A stretch of 54,582 nt of DNA from Desulfobotulus pelophilus (GCF_026155325.1 NZ_JAPFPW010000020.1:1-54582), one strand, 5' to 3'. Numbered from the stretch's first letter, positions 42,341 to 51,416 are shown. The notes: generated by a model not told the origin, from the letters alone. A program made the numbers and translations.

Positions 42341-43798
42341 TTATGAGGCCATGGCGTCGGCCCCGGTTGCAGCGGTTTCTCTGTGGGCATCCTCCTCCAC
42401 AAGCCCTTTGTGGAGGGCTTTGGCAGCCCTTGCATAGTCTTCTTCCGCTACAATGAACTGCATGTCAACCTGTCTCATGGATTGTTGCAATGCAAGGATG
42501 TTAATTCCTGCTTCGTGCAGGATGCCCGTTGCCTTTGCCAGAAAGCCGGGAACCTTCATATTGCTGCCGATGGCGGCAATGAGAGCAATTTTGCGTATGG
42601 TAACTTCCGCACCGGGAAAAGTTTCTTCCAGGGCTTCTGTGAGGCGGTTCGCTCTTTTGAGGGAGCTGTCCACGTAATGAATGATGGTGTTGGCATTCAG
42701 GTTTTTGCCGATGGAGCGCATTTTGAATCTTCGGAAAACGTCACAGACAGCCGCCTCCCTGTCGTAGTAGCCCACCCGGTCCTGATCGAAAATTTCTATG
42801 GCCAGAACGCTTTCCCGCCCCGCAATGATTTCCACACAGGGTTCTTTGCTTCTGTATCTGCAGTCGATTACCGTTCCCGGATGTTCCGGTTCAAAGGTGT
42901 TTTTGACGCGGATGGGAATGCCCGCCTGTCGCAGCCCTTTGGCTGCCTGTGGATGGATGGCTTCCATGCCCAGATCGGAAAGCTGATCCGCCACATCGTA
43001 GTTGGTACGGCCCATGGGTGCCACATTCTCAGGCCCCATGAGTTTGGGGTCTCCGGAACTTAAGTGAAATTCTTTGTGGATGATGGCTTCTCCGGCTCCC
43101 GTGAGACAGGCCACTTTGCTGAAGGTGATTTCTGAATAGCCCCGGTCAAAGGTGGCCATGAGACCTTCCTTGCATCGGGTGTATCCTGTGACAACGGGCA
43201 TTTCCTGAGAGACATCAATTTCGGAAAAAACGGATTGAATTTTTTCATTGATGGGCAGGGCGCACTCTTCCATCCATCCGGAAAGATCCACAAGGCGGGC
43301 GTTGATACCACAGTTCTGAAGTATCTGGACCGTATTGAAGGCGCTGTGAGCCTCTCCCACCGCGCTGAGCATTTCCCGGACGGTCATGAGATGTTCCTCC
43401 AGCTGAAAGTGGCCAAAGGAGCAGAGTCTGGTGAGATCCAGCAGGCAGCTTCGGGCACCTTCAATGCGTTCCCGTACAAAGCGGTCTGCGGTCATGAGGT
43501 CCAGTCCCAATGGAGCCAGTTCCGCATTGATGGCAATCATGCGTTCCGCGACTCTGTTCAGGGAATCTCCCCAGGCCCAGGAAACATCGTCGTTGGCAAA
43601 AAGTCCATAAACGCCGGGTTCTCTGGTTTTTTTATGTTCCAGCAACAGGTCGGTGATGCCTCCGTAGGCAGAAACAACAAAAATGCGGTTGTAGAGCGCG
43701 TCCTGTTTGCGATGGCCAAGGATGATGTTCTGCAGAACATCGCTGAAACGGGACATGGATGTGCCCCCTATTTTTTCAACGGTATGTCTGGTTTTCAT
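42341..43798 (-). CDS. ask: Ectoine-cluster aspartate kinase (Ask_Ect)
   Basis: A 485-residue aspartokinase. The N-terminus VEKIGGTSMSRFSDV is the ATP/aspartate site variant of the ectoine-specific Ask_Ect group (most aspartokinases read KFGGTS). Further signatures are IFVVSAYGGITDLLLEHK, VTGYTRCKEGLMATFDRGYSEITFSKVA and C-terminal ACT domains (IGSNMKVPGFLAKATGILHEAGINILALQQSMRQVDMQFIV). It supplies aspartyl phosphate for ectoine, typically without lysine/threonine feedback. AAGGAAG precedes the ATG. It is the first gene of the cluster here, whereas in many bacteria it comes last. Confidence 0.93.
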   Translation of the reverse strand: MKTRHTVEKIGGTSMSRFSDVLQNIILGHRKQDALYNRIFVVSAYGGITDLLLEHKKTREPGVYGLFANDDVSWAWGDSLNRVAERMIAINAELAPLGLDLMTADRFVRERIEGARSCLLDLTRLCSFGHFQLEEHLMTVREMLSAVGEAHSAFNTVQILQNCGINARLVDLSGWMEECALPINEKIQSVFSEIDVSQEMPVVTGYTRCKEGLMATFDRGYSEITFSKVACLTGAGEAIIHKEFHLSSGDPKLMGPENVAPMGRTNYDVADQLSDLGMEAIHPQAAKGLRQAGIPIRVKNTFEPEHPGTVIDCRYRSKEPCVEIIAGRESVLAIEIFDQDRVGYYDREAAVCDVFRRFKMRSIGKNLNANTIIHYVDSSLKRANRLTEALEETFPGAEVTIRKIALIAAIGSNMKVPGFLAKATGILHEAGINILALQQSMRQVDMQFIVAEEDYARAAKALHKGLVEEDAHRETAATGADAMAS

Positions 43799-44008
43799 TG
43801 TTCTTCCTTTGTCTGTTCTTACGGATAAACGGCTGTTATTGGCAGGCGCTTATTTTCAGGGAAATCTCGGATGTGTCGTGATGCCTGCAATTGTGATTCT
43901 GGACAGGATCCGAAGGGGAGGATGATGACAGTCTGCAGATTGTGCAGAAGGCGTCCAGAGTTTGGCATTTGGACAAAGTTTGTATATCTGTTGTGATGAC
44001 ATCCAAAA

Positions 44009-44037
44009 AGTGTAGACCTGTGAAGGGGAGTTGTCAA
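44009..44037 (-). promoter_or_regulatory. Sigma70-type promoter of the ectoine cluster
   Basis: On the minus strand TTGACA (44037-44032) and TACACT (44014-44009) are separated by exactly 17 bases. The predicted start would leave a leader of about 200 bases before the ask ATG at 43798. Confidence 0.65.
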
Positions 44038-44127
44038 GAAAAACGTCAAAATAATGACGTGTTCTTTTCTGGCAAGGGGGAGGAGATGGGAAGAGTACGA
44101 TGCATACTGCGGTGCGGTCATGGATGG

Positions 44128-44171
44128 AAAAGGCCCGTTATCTGGTAGATCTGTCCAGAACCGGGCCTTTG
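44128..44171. terminator. Terminator downstream of hemC
   Basis: AAAGGCCCG (44129-44137) pairs with CGGGCCTTT (44162-44170), with an inner TCTGG/CCAGA stem. On the minus strand T4 follows. It lies 20 bases after the hemC stop. Confidence 0.7.
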
Positions 44172-44190
44172 ATGTGATTTGCCGCCGTGT

Positions 44191-45129
44191 TTAGCCGTTA
44201 CGTCTTTCTTGTTGAATGGCGTCCAGAATGGCTGCGCCGCCCGCAGAAAGGATCTCTCCAGCAAGGTTGTGGCCCATATTTTCAGCGTCCCTGCCGTAAC
44301 CTTCCACTTCTCTGGTAATAAGCTTCTGTCCCATGGGATCGATGATGCCCGCAGAAAGGCGCAGTCTGTTTTGATTCAGATCTGCAAAGGCAAAGGCCGG
44401 AATGCTGCATCCCCCCTCCAGACGGCGCAGAAAGGCACGCTCTGCCAGAAGTCGTGTTTCCGTGGGGTTGTGATTGACGGCAGCACGAATTTTTTCTTTA
44501 CGTGCAGGGTCAAGGTGGGTAAAGGCTTCGATGGCAATGCAGCCCTGACCCACGGGTGGGATGAAAAGGGATAGGGGCAGTTTTTCTGCAATCAGGTCAT
44601 CATAGCCCATGCGATGGACACCGGCAAAGGCGAGAATGAGGGCATCGCACTGGCCTTCGTCCATTTTACGGATGCGGGTCTGCAGATTGCCCCTCATGTC
44701 CACCACTTTGACATGGGGAAAGGCGTGTCGTAAAAGGGCGACCCTCCTCACCGAAGACGTCCCCACGGTCAGAGGCTTTTCTCTGTCATTGAGGCGGGCG
44801 GTTTTTCTGCGGCTTACAAGTACATCTCCCGGATATTCCCGTTCTGTAAAAGCGATGAGTTCAAAGCCTTCGGGAAGGATGGACTGCATATCCTTGGCGC
44901 TGTGGACGGCAATATCCATTTTGCCGGAGGCGAGGTCTGCTTCGATTTCCTCTGTAAAAACACCTTTGGAACCTATTTTGGCAATGGATACATCGAGTAT
45001 TTTATCCCCTTTGGTTTCCAGGGGAATCAGCTCGGTTTCCATGCCTGCTTTATGCAGCAGGTCAGCAACGTGTCTGGCCTGCCAGAGGGCCAGTTCGCTT
45101 TTTCGGGTGCCTATGCGGATGGGGTACAT
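44191..45129 (-). CDS. hemC: Hydroxymethylbilane synthase (porphobilinogen deaminase)
   Basis: A 312-residue cytoplasmic enzyme that joins four porphobilinogens into hydroxymethylbilane for haem, sirohaem and cobamide synthesis. It starts IRIGTRKSELALWQARHVAD and contains FTEEIEADLASGKMDIAVHSAKDM, VGTSSVRRVALLRHAFPHVKVVDMRGNLQTR and PPVGQGCIAIE. The dipyrromethane cofactor cysteine is Cys241 in RRLEGGCSIPAFAFA. AAGGAG precedes the ATG at 45129; the frame extending to 45192 lacks a ribosome site. It is monocistronic with its own terminator. Confidence 0.95.
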   Translation of the reverse strand: MYPIRIGTRKSELALWQARHVADLLHKAGMETELIPLETKGDKILDVSIAKIGSKGVFTEEIEADLASGKMDIAVHSAKDMQSILPEGFELIAFTEREYPGDVLVSRRKTARLNDREKPLTVGTSSVRRVALLRHAFPHVKVVDMRGNLQTRIRKMDEGQCDALILAFAGVHRMGYDDLIAEKLPLSLFIPPVGQGCIAIEAFTHLDPARKEKIRAAVNHNPTETRLLAERAFLRRLEGGCSIPAFAFADLNQNRLRLSAGIIDPMGQKLITREVEGYGRDAENMGHNLAGEILSAGGAAILDAIQQERRNG

Positions 45130-45345
45130 GAAAAACTCCTTTATAAAAATACACCTGAAAAAATCAGGTCTTTGTATGCACAACAGGGGCATCCAGCACT
45201 ACGCCACAAAGCGTAAGTCGGTACCATGGCTGTATAGCAGAAAAGGGGGGCAAATTAAAAGGTCCTTCCTTTTGCCGTCCCCGGTGTTTCTCTGTGTGCG
45301 GTCAAGACCCGTTCCTTTCGACATGAGTATTTGAACATATGGTAA

Positions 45346-46197
45346 TTATAATGCCTTGTGCTTGTCGATTCCCAGAAAGCGGGCGGCATTTTTTCCGCAG
45401 ATATTCAGGATTTCTTCCGTGGACAGGCCTGCTTTTTTCATATCCCTGAAATAGAGGGCAGGGGGCAGAAGGGGCCAGTCTGAGCCGAAAAGAAGCGGGC
45501 CACCGGATGCGTGCAGCAGAAAAGAATAGGTCTCATTTTTATAAAGAAAAGGGAAGGCGGCCGTGTCATAGGCAACAAGATCTCTTTTTCCGGTGATTCC
45601 TTTTTTCATAAGGCTGTAAAAAGGATATCCTCCCCCACCGTGGGCAAGAATCATGCGGTTTTCTGGAAAATATTGCAGGAGGTTCTCAATGCCTTGCAGG
45701 GAAATGGGTGCCTTGCCCGGATAGTTGTGTCCGACGGGATCGTTGGTGTGTATGAGAACGGGTGCCTGAAACTGTCTGCACAATGCCATGACGGGTCTGA
45801 GCTTTTCCAGAAGGTCTTTGTCAAAATCTCTATGATAGCAGGCCACCTCGCCGATGCCAAAGGCACCGGCCTCAAGGCAGCGTTCCGTTTCTTCTGCTGC
45901 CCATGAATCTTCAGGGTTGATACAGCAGAGGGCAAGGATGCGGCCTTCATATTTGCGGCTGGTTTCCATGAGAAAAGTGTTGTGGTGCTGAAGGCGCTGT
46001 CTGCTGCGCCAGGGAAATCCGCAGGCAAGGGAGATATGGATGCCGTTTGCGTCCATGGAGGCAAGGAGGGCCTCTGGTCCCTGAATGCTGGAGGCGGGAT
46101 TGTTATACAGAAGGGCAAAGCCTTGGTCATCCAGAAACTCTTTGCGGTTTTTTTGAACGGTTTCAGGGAAAATATGGGTGTGACAGTCGATGAGCAT
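45346..46197 (-). CDS. Amidohydrolase-family (amidohydrolase 2) metal hydrolase
   Basis: A 283-residue TIM-barrel hydrolase. The metal motif DCHTHIFP is at the N-terminus, LIHTNDPVGH gives the third histidine, ILAHGGGGYPFY the fourth, and LLFGSDWPL the final aspartate. This is the amidohydrolase-2 pattern (PF04909), whose members include decarboxylases and hydrolases of many substrates; the reaction cannot be named. The ribosome site is weak (GGAAAA). It is monocistronic. Confidence 0.83.
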   Translation of the reverse strand: MLIDCHTHIFPETVQKNRKEFLDDQGFALLYNNPASSIQGPEALLASMDANGIHISLACGFPWRSRQRLQHHNTFLMETSRKYEGRILALCCINPEDSWAAEETERCLEAGAFGIGEVACYHRDFDKDLLEKLRPVMALCRQFQAPVLIHTNDPVGHNYPGKAPISLQGIENLLQYFPENRMILAHGGGGYPFYSLMKKGITGKRDLVAYDTAAFPFLYKNETYSFLLHASGGPLLFGSDWPLLPPALYFRDMKKAGLSTEEILNICGKNAARFLGIDKHKAL

Positions 46198-46466
46198 GGA
46201 TTTTTTCCGGGTTTTCTGATTAAAGGATGCCGTTGGTAATCGTTTGGTTGTCTGACCTTACATATGACGCAGACGGTTTTGGGTTACCCTGTTCTTTCCG
46301 TTCTGCGGATCAGAATCAGGATAATGGCTAACTTTTTAGTGACTGGCAAGTTGTTAAAAAGTACAGGAATTATAGTGCCGCACCATGAAAATGTTTTGTA
46401 AGGACAGGATTCTGCTGTCAATGGAGTCCGGCAGGCAAGCTGGAGAAAGAAAAGACAGGGTAGACA

Positions 46467-46952
46467 ATGTGCAGGGTCAAGGCAGAACGTCATGTTGTAC
46501 TGGTTCATCCGGAGATTCCGTGGAATACGGGCTGTGTGGGCCGTACCTGTCTGGGAGTGGGGGCCACGCTGCATCTGGTGGAGCCCCTTGGATTTTCCTT
46601 AAGCGCAAAGGAGGTAAGGCGGGCGGGCCTTGATTATTGGCCAAGGGTTTCTTTGCAGGTCTGGCCGGATTTTGCCTCTTTTATGGATTCTATGAAGCCT
46701 GGTCAGGAAGAAATTCTTTTTTTCACCAAAACAGCCAGCCGGACATTCAGAGATATCATCCCTCTGAAGAGGATGATTCTTGTGTTCGGTTCTGAGTCCA
46801 GGGGACTGCCACCGGAAATTCTGGCCTCATTCACGGGCCAGCATGTGCATATTCCCATCCATGACAGTATACGTTCCCTGAATCTTTCCACGGCCGTTGG
46901 CATCGGCCTTTTTGAAAGCATGAGGGGAAGGGATCCGGGCCATGGATGGTAG
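46467..46952 (+). CDS. trmL: tRNA (cytidine(34)-2'-O)-methyltransferase TrmL
   Basis: A 161-residue SPOUT methyltransferase that modifies the wobble base of leucine tRNAs. All three SPOUT motifs are visible: VVLVHPEIPWNTGCVGRTCLG, LVFGSESRGLP and IRSLNLSTAVGIGLFE, which together form the knotted SAM site. Length is typical. The start at 46467 has a modest AGGG. The DUF1007 gene begins close to its end (ATG chosen at 46969), so co-transcription with the metal-transport pair is likely. Confidence 0.93.
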   Translation: MCRVKAERHVVLVHPEIPWNTGCVGRTCLGVGATLHLVEPLGFSLSAKEVRRAGLDYWPRVSLQVWPDFASFMDSMKPGQEEILFFTKTASRTFRDIIPLKRMILVFGSESRGLPPEILASFTGQHVHIPIHDSIRSLNLSTAVGIGLFESMRGRDPGHGW

Positions 46953-46968
46953 GGAGCCATGTTTTCAG

Positions 46969-47595
46969 ATGAAAAAAAACGCCAGTAGAATGAAAATACC
47001 GGTCGGGTGCTGGGTGGTGCTGTTTTTCTTCGCAGGTTTTTTATGGGGAAAGCAGGCTCTGGCCCACCCTCATGTGTTTGTGCAGACGGCCCTTGAGCTG
47101 GAGCTGGACGAAAAGGGGGTACGGGGTATATGGCAGAGATGGGCCTTTGATGAATATTTCAGTGCCTGGGTCATAGAAGATTTTGATAAGAATGCGGATG
47201 GGGTCTTCTGCGAAAAGGAAGTGCAGACCGTTTACGAGGAAACCTTTCAGAATTTAGAAAACTTTGGCTTTTTTACGACGATTCTGAAGGATGGCAAGAA
47301 GGTTCCCGTTAAAAGAATAGAGCATTTTTCCGTGGAGATTGAAGAAGGCCATGCTGTTTATTCCTTTTTTATTCCCTTTGTCCTGTCCCCGGAAGAAGAG
47401 ACGGCAACATTCCATGTGGCGGTTTATGATGAATCTTTTTATTGCCATCTTTTTTTTCCGCCGCAAAATGTGGGAATAAGGAAAAACGGCCATGGCTGGA
47501 AAGTGGTGTCTGTTCCCGAGGAAAGGCCGGACCTTGCCTACTATTACGGATTCATGACGCCTGTGGCGCTTCGCTTTGAGGTGGAAATACAATGA
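46969..47595 (+). CDS. DUF1007-family periplasmic protein (metal transporter partner)
   Basis: A 208-residue exported protein. A hydrophobic signal segment (about residues 14-30) ends near ALA-HPHVFV. The AHPHVFVQTALELELDEKGVRGIWQRWAFDEYFS opening is the DUF1007 signature; an EF-hand-like DKNADGVFCEKE follows. The N-terminal histidines may bind metal. DUF1007 genes commonly precede NiCoT transporters, as here, where the stop overlaps the next start. Starts at 46942 and 46990 are also possible. Confidence 0.8.
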   Translation: MKKNASRMKIPVGCWVVLFFFAGFLWGKQALAHPHVFVQTALELELDEKGVRGIWQRWAFDEYFSAWVIEDFDKNADGVFCEKEVQTVYEETFQNLENFGFFTTILKDGKKVPVKRIEHFSVEIEEGHAVYSFFIPFVLSPEEETATFHVAVYDESFYCHLFFPPQNVGIRKNGHGWKVVSVPEERPDLAYYYGFMTPVALRFEVEIQ

Positions 47596-48530
47596 TGGGG
47601 AAAACTGGATGGCTTATGCTTGTGTGTTTGCTGCTGGCTATGACCGGTGAGGTTTTTGCCAGCAGCCCCTTTCAGCGGTCTGTGCAGGTCGCACCAGCGG
47701 AGAAGGAATCCTCCTTCAAACCCGCAGACCTTCTGCCTTCATGGGTCCGGGATGCCGGTTCCAAAGCCATGGGCAGGATTCTTGTCTGGCAGGTGCAGCT
47801 TCGTCAGAAGGCGGGGGGGTATGCCCGCCAGATCCGTGAGAACCCTTGGGGTAAGGCTTTCTGGTCCTATATGGGGCTGGCCTTTGCCTATGGGGTGGTC
47901 CATGCCCTGGGGCCGGGTCATGGCAAGGTTTTTGTGAGTACATGGTTTTTAAGCAGAAGGGGCAGCCTGACTCAGGCCATGGCCATGGGAGGACTCATGG
48001 GCTTTCTCCATGTATTCTCAGCCCTTGTGCTGGTTTTTGTTCTTTATTTTATTTTGAAAGCAGGAGGGCCCGGTGCCATGGACGGCGCAGGCTCACAGAT
48101 ACAGAAGTTCAGTGCCGGACTGATTGTGCTTGTGGGGCTCTTTATGGTCTGGAAGGCCTTTCGGGGTATGACTCACGGACATGGGGCAGGGGAGGATTGT
48201 GCCTGCTGTGCCAGCGACTCCGACAGGCGCAGCCTTCTTTCCCTGAGTCTGGCCGTGGGCATGGTTCCCTGCCCCGGTGCGGCGCTCATCCTCTTTTTTT
48301 CCATTTCTCTGGATATTCTGCTGGCAGGGGTACTGGCCATGGTCTTTCTGGCGGCTGGTCTTTCTTTGACCACCATCACCTTTGGCGTGTTGTCCCTTTA
48401 TGCAAGGAAGGCCTTTTCCGCCATGGGATCCGGGGTGTGGGTGAGGCCCCTGTGGTATCAGGTTCCGGTCCTTGCAGGGGCCCTGTGTATTACAGGCATG
48501 GGGGTCTTGCTTTTTTTCAGTCCTGTGTAG
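47592..48530 (+). CDS. NiCoT/RcnA-type nickel-cobalt transporter
   Basis: A 312-residue membrane protein. After a signal-like helix and a 50-residue hydrophilic stretch, six helices follow. The metal-path motif is GVVHALGPGHGKVFVSTWFLS, a variant of HxxxxDH in NiCoT proteins. A loop GMTHGHGAGEDCACCASDSD is rich in His and Cys, and VGMVPCPGAALILFF lies in the second half. It probably moves nickel or cobalt; the direction is not clear from sequence. It overlaps the DUF1007 stop by four bases, supporting a joint transport system. Confidence 0.82.
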   Translation: MMGKTGWLMLVCLLLAMTGEVFASSPFQRSVQVAPAEKESSFKPADLLPSWVRDAGSKAMGRILVWQVQLRQKAGGYARQIRENPWGKAFWSYMGLAFAYGVVHALGPGHGKVFVSTWFLSRRGSLTQAMAMGGLMGFLHVFSALVLVFVLYFILKAGGPGAMDGAGSQIQKFSAGLIVLVGLFMVWKAFRGMTHGHGAGEDCACCASDSDRRSLLSLSLAVGMVPCPGAALILFFSISLDILLAGVLAMVFLAAGLSLTTITFGVLSLYARKAFSAMGSGVWVRPLWYQVPVLAGALCITGMGVLLFFSPV

Positions 48531-48663
48531 GGGGCTTAGGGGTAGTTACGGGTTTTTTACGGATCTTCACGGACCAGTACGGATTGTCACAGGCCTGCGC
48601 GGACGGCTGCCTGTCCCTGACAGTCTTTGTATGTCTGTGTTTCTCTGGGTCTGTGCCCTTAAT

Positions 48664-48744
48664 GTCTTTAAGGTCTTTAAGGTCTTTAAGGTCTTTAGGG
48701 TCTTTAGGGTCTTTAGGGTCTTTAGGGTCTTTAGGGTCTTTAGG
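48664..48744. repeat. 9-bp tandem repeat, nine units
   Basis: Three copies of GTCTTTAAG are followed by six of GTCTTTAGG with no interruption. The array is in a 267-base gap between convergent genes. The flanking DNA contains loose ACGGA/GGTCT-type repeats, suggesting an older, decayed array. All frames through it are open because the unit is nine bases, but no coding signal supports a gene. Confidence 0.9.
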
Positions 48745-48797
48745 GTAGACTGGCTTTTGTGTTTTTCTGGTCTGTGTTCTTAATCTCTTTACGCTTT

Positions 48798-50306
48798 TTA
48801 TCCATGGGAAAACCCATGGTCGGCCCATTCGGGAAGCCCTGTGATCCGGCCTTCGGAGGATTCAAGACAGGTACCGATGCGGGTGATGTCGGAAAGCTTC
48901 GTGCGCAGTTTTTCAGCCATGCTATCTTCTGTTGTGAAAAGGAGCTCATAGTCTTCTCCGCCGGTTAAGGCAAAGGAAAGGGGATCTTTTCCGTAGCGGC
49001 TGCAGTAGGCCAGAAGGTCCGGTGACAAAGGGATGGCGTGGGGATCAAGGGCAAGGGTGAGGCCGGAAGCCTTTGCCAGATGCAGGGCATCCCCTGCAAG
49101 GCCATCACTGATATCCATGAGACAGCAGACTCCCGCATCCGAAAGAAAGCCGGCAGCATCGAAGCGGGCTTTGGGTTTAATGAAACGGCGGATAAGGGGG
49201 GCTGCCCCTTTGCGGTTTCCGGAAAGAAGGGCATGGCAACCTGCGGCGGCATCTCCTGAAAAGCCTGTCACATAAATGCCTTCTCCGGTTTTTGCAAGGG
49301 ACCGGCGGGGAAAAAATTCTCCTCCCTCTCCTGCCACAAAAAGGTCCACACAGAGGGCTTCGGCTTTGCAGATATTGCCACCAGCAATACTGCCCCCGGT
49401 TTCCGCAAGGGCCTGGCGCATGCCCTGCTGCAGGGCAAGGATATCCTCCTCTTTTTCTCCGGGGGGAAGGCCCAGATTGACAAAAAGTGCAACAGGTCTT
49501 GCAAAGGAAGCGGCAAGGTCACTGGCAGCGGCCATAACCGCTTTGTACCCCAGCTCTTCAAAGGACATCCAGTTTCTTAGGAAATGAACCCCCTCCCTCT
49601 GGGTGTCGGTGGAGATCACGGGCTTTTGCAAACAAAGCAGAAGGGCGGCATCATCTCCGGGCCCCACAGGAATGGCGGGGTCTTTTTTGTCTGCTGTCAG
49701 TTTTCGGATCAGGCTAAACTCATCCCAGTAGATGTTTCCCGCAGATTTTTTGGGTGTGGGGGCGAAGCGTTTGTGCCAGCTGTCAAAGCGTTCCAGCTGA
49801 TGGTCTCCGAAACGGGCCAGCTGATTTCGTATGCTGGCAAGGGGTTTTTCCCTGCCCGCTTCCCCGGGGTTTTTGGAGAAGAATTTATCTGCATAGCAGA
49901 TGATTTTTTCTTCAAGGGAGAGCGGCTGCATGTCCCGTGGGGGCAGGGGCAATTCTGCTTTCTGAATTTCTTCCTTTGAAAGGCCGGTTCCCGTGTGGCG
50001 CTCACATACCAGAGCGTGACGGGGCAGGCCCTCTTTTTTCAGTATGTCATGGCCGAGAAAGCCATGGCATATATAGGAATGTTTCCCATGGCAGCCGATA
50101 TCCGATGCATGGGTGAGGCCTATCCCGATATCGTGCAGAAGGGCGGCTTCGGCAATGAAGTTGAGATCCGGCCCTTCTTCCATAACCTGCAAGGCCGCAT
50201 CCAGCGCTTTGCGGGCCACCATGCGGGAGTGCTGCAGCAGAATATCCCTTGCAGGGTGGCCTTCGGGGTAATAGTGATTCAGGATTGTCAGGACCCTGGG
50301 ATTCAT
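48798..50306 (-). CDS. thiL: HD-domain / thiamine-monophosphate kinase (ThiL) fusion
   Basis: A 502-residue two-domain protein. Residues 1 to about 185 form an HD phosphohydrolase-type domain (LLQHSRMVARKALDAA, ALLHDIGIG with His58-Asp59, ICHGFLGHDIL, ICYADKFFSK). Residues about 195-502 are ThiL, which phosphorylates thiamine phosphate to thiamine diphosphate: PVGPGDDAALL, TGFSGDAAAG, MDISDGLAGDALHLA and FALTGGEDYELLF. Most ThiL proteins are about 320 residues and lack the HD part. The start overlaps the prfB stop (ATGA), so the two are coupled. The HD domain may act on a nucleotide or phosphate ester; its substrate is unknown. Confidence 0.9.
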   Translation of the reverse strand: MNPRVLTILNHYYPEGHPARDILLQHSRMVARKALDAALQVMEEGPDLNFIAEAALLHDIGIGLTHASDIGCHGKHSYICHGFLGHDILKKEGLPRHALVCERHTGTGLSKEEIQKAELPLPPRDMQPLSLEEKIICYADKFFSKNPGEAGREKPLASIRNQLARFGDHQLERFDSWHKRFAPTPKKSAGNIYWDEFSLIRKLTADKKDPAIPVGPGDDAALLLCLQKPVISTDTQREGVHFLRNWMSFEELGYKAVMAAASDLAASFARPVALFVNLGLPPGEKEEDILALQQGMRQALAETGGSIAGGNICKAEALCVDLFVAGEGGEFFPRRSLAKTGEGIYVTGFSGDAAAGCHALLSGNRKGAAPLIRRFIKPKARFDAAGFLSDAGVCCLMDISDGLAGDALHLAKASGLTLALDPHAIPLSPDLLAYCSRYGKDPLSFALTGGEDYELLFTTEDSMAEKLRTKLSDITRIGTCLESSEGRITGLPEWADHGFSHG

Positions 50307-51416
50307 GCCTTGCCCTTTGCATGGCTCCTGCGGAGCAGTTCCGCCTGGATGAAGCCGTCCAGAGAACCGTCCAACACGGCTTGGCTGTTGCCTGTCTCGT
50401 GGTTGGTTCTGTGATCCTTGATCATCTGGTAAGGATGGAGCACATAGGAGCGTATCTGGGATCCCCAGGCAATTTCTCCTTTGCTGTCATGCATTTCCTG
50501 CATTTTTTCATCCTGCTTCTGTTTTTCCAGTTGATACAGGCGGGACTGCAGAACCTTCATGGCCATTTCCCGGTTTCTGTGCTGGGATTTTTCCTGCTGG
50601 CAGGAAACCACAATGCCTGTGGGCAGGTGGGTGATGCGGATGGCGGAGCTGGTTTTGTTCACATGCTGACCGCCGGCACCCGAAGCCCGGAAGACGTCAA
50701 CCCGCAGATCCTTATCTTCGATATCGATTTCGATTTCCTGATTCACTTCAGGGTAAACAAAAACGGAGGCAAAGGATGTCTGTCTTTTACCGTTGGCGTT
50801 AAAAGGGGAGATGCGTACCAGTCTGTGGACTCCGGATTCGGTTTTGAGATAGCCGAAGGCAAATTCTCCGCTCACGGTAAAGGTGACACCTTTAATGCCT
50901 GCCTCATCTCCGGGCTGGTAATCCACCATCTGCATGGAAAAGCCTTTGCGCTCCACCCAGCGGGTGTACATACGGAACAGCATTTCCGCCCAGTCCTGAG
51001 CCTCCGTTCCTCCGGCACCGGCATTGATGGACATGATGGCTGTGGCGGAGTCATCTTCTCCGTCCAGCATCAGCTTTAAGGAAAGATCGCCAAGGCTTTC
51101 TTCCACATCATCCATTTGCATGGCCACATCTTTAATGGTTTCTTCGTCTCCTTCTTCCACAGCCATTTCCAGAAGCATTTCCGCATCATTAATAGCGCCT
51201 TCTATTTTTTGATAGCTTTCCAGTTTTCCTGATAGGAAGGTGCGTTCCTGAAGAATGGGTCTGGCTGCTTCCGGGTTGTCCCAAAATCCTTTATGGGCGA
51301 TGATGGATTCAATTTCACTCAAACGGTAGCGGAGGTGTTCGAGGTCAAAGACACCCCTTTAACTGAAGGAGTTGGGCGCGCTGATCCTTTGTGCGCTGCT
51401 TCAGTTCTGCGGACAT
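50303..51416 (-). CDS. prfB: Peptide chain release factor 2 (programmed +1 frameshift)
   Basis: Release factor 2, 370 residues after frameshifting. It recognises UGA and UAA (ISPF recognition loop in VRISPFNANGKR) and carries the catalytic GGQ (RASGAGGQHVNKTSS). The first 23 codons start at the ATG at 51416 (AAGGAG upstream) and end at an in-frame UGA (51347-51345) in CTT-TGA-C. The remaining 347 residues continue in the +1 frame. The classical stimulator AAGGGG lies just before. This is the autoregulatory arrangement known from E. coli. It overlaps the HD-ThiL gene. Confidence 0.96.
51343..51358 (-). promoter_or_regulatory. RF2 +1 frameshift signal
   Basis: On the minus strand the sequence AAGGGGTGTCTTTGAC contains an internal Shine-Dalgarno-like stretch, the slippery CTT and the UGA stop followed by C. 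This is almost identical to the E. coli prfB site. Low RF2 lets the ribosome slip and make more RF2. Confidence 0.95.

Larger units (their letters stand above)
43799..44190. other. Promoter region of the ectoine cluster and hemC 3' region
   Basis: About 390 bases without a gene. They hold the ask promoter (44009-44037), a leader of about 200 bases before ask, and the hemC terminator (44128-44171). No riboswitch was recognised in the leader. Confidence 0.5.

Noticed and set aside
48664-48744. CRISPR array
   Set aside because: The units are 9 bp with no spacers. It is a simple tandem repeat. The 13-bp array at 31471-31522 is rejected for the same reason.
48517-48828. 103-residue KDP/KDL repeat protein on the minus strand
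   Set aside because: It exists only because the repeat unit is nine bases. It overlaps the convergent genes and has no supported start.
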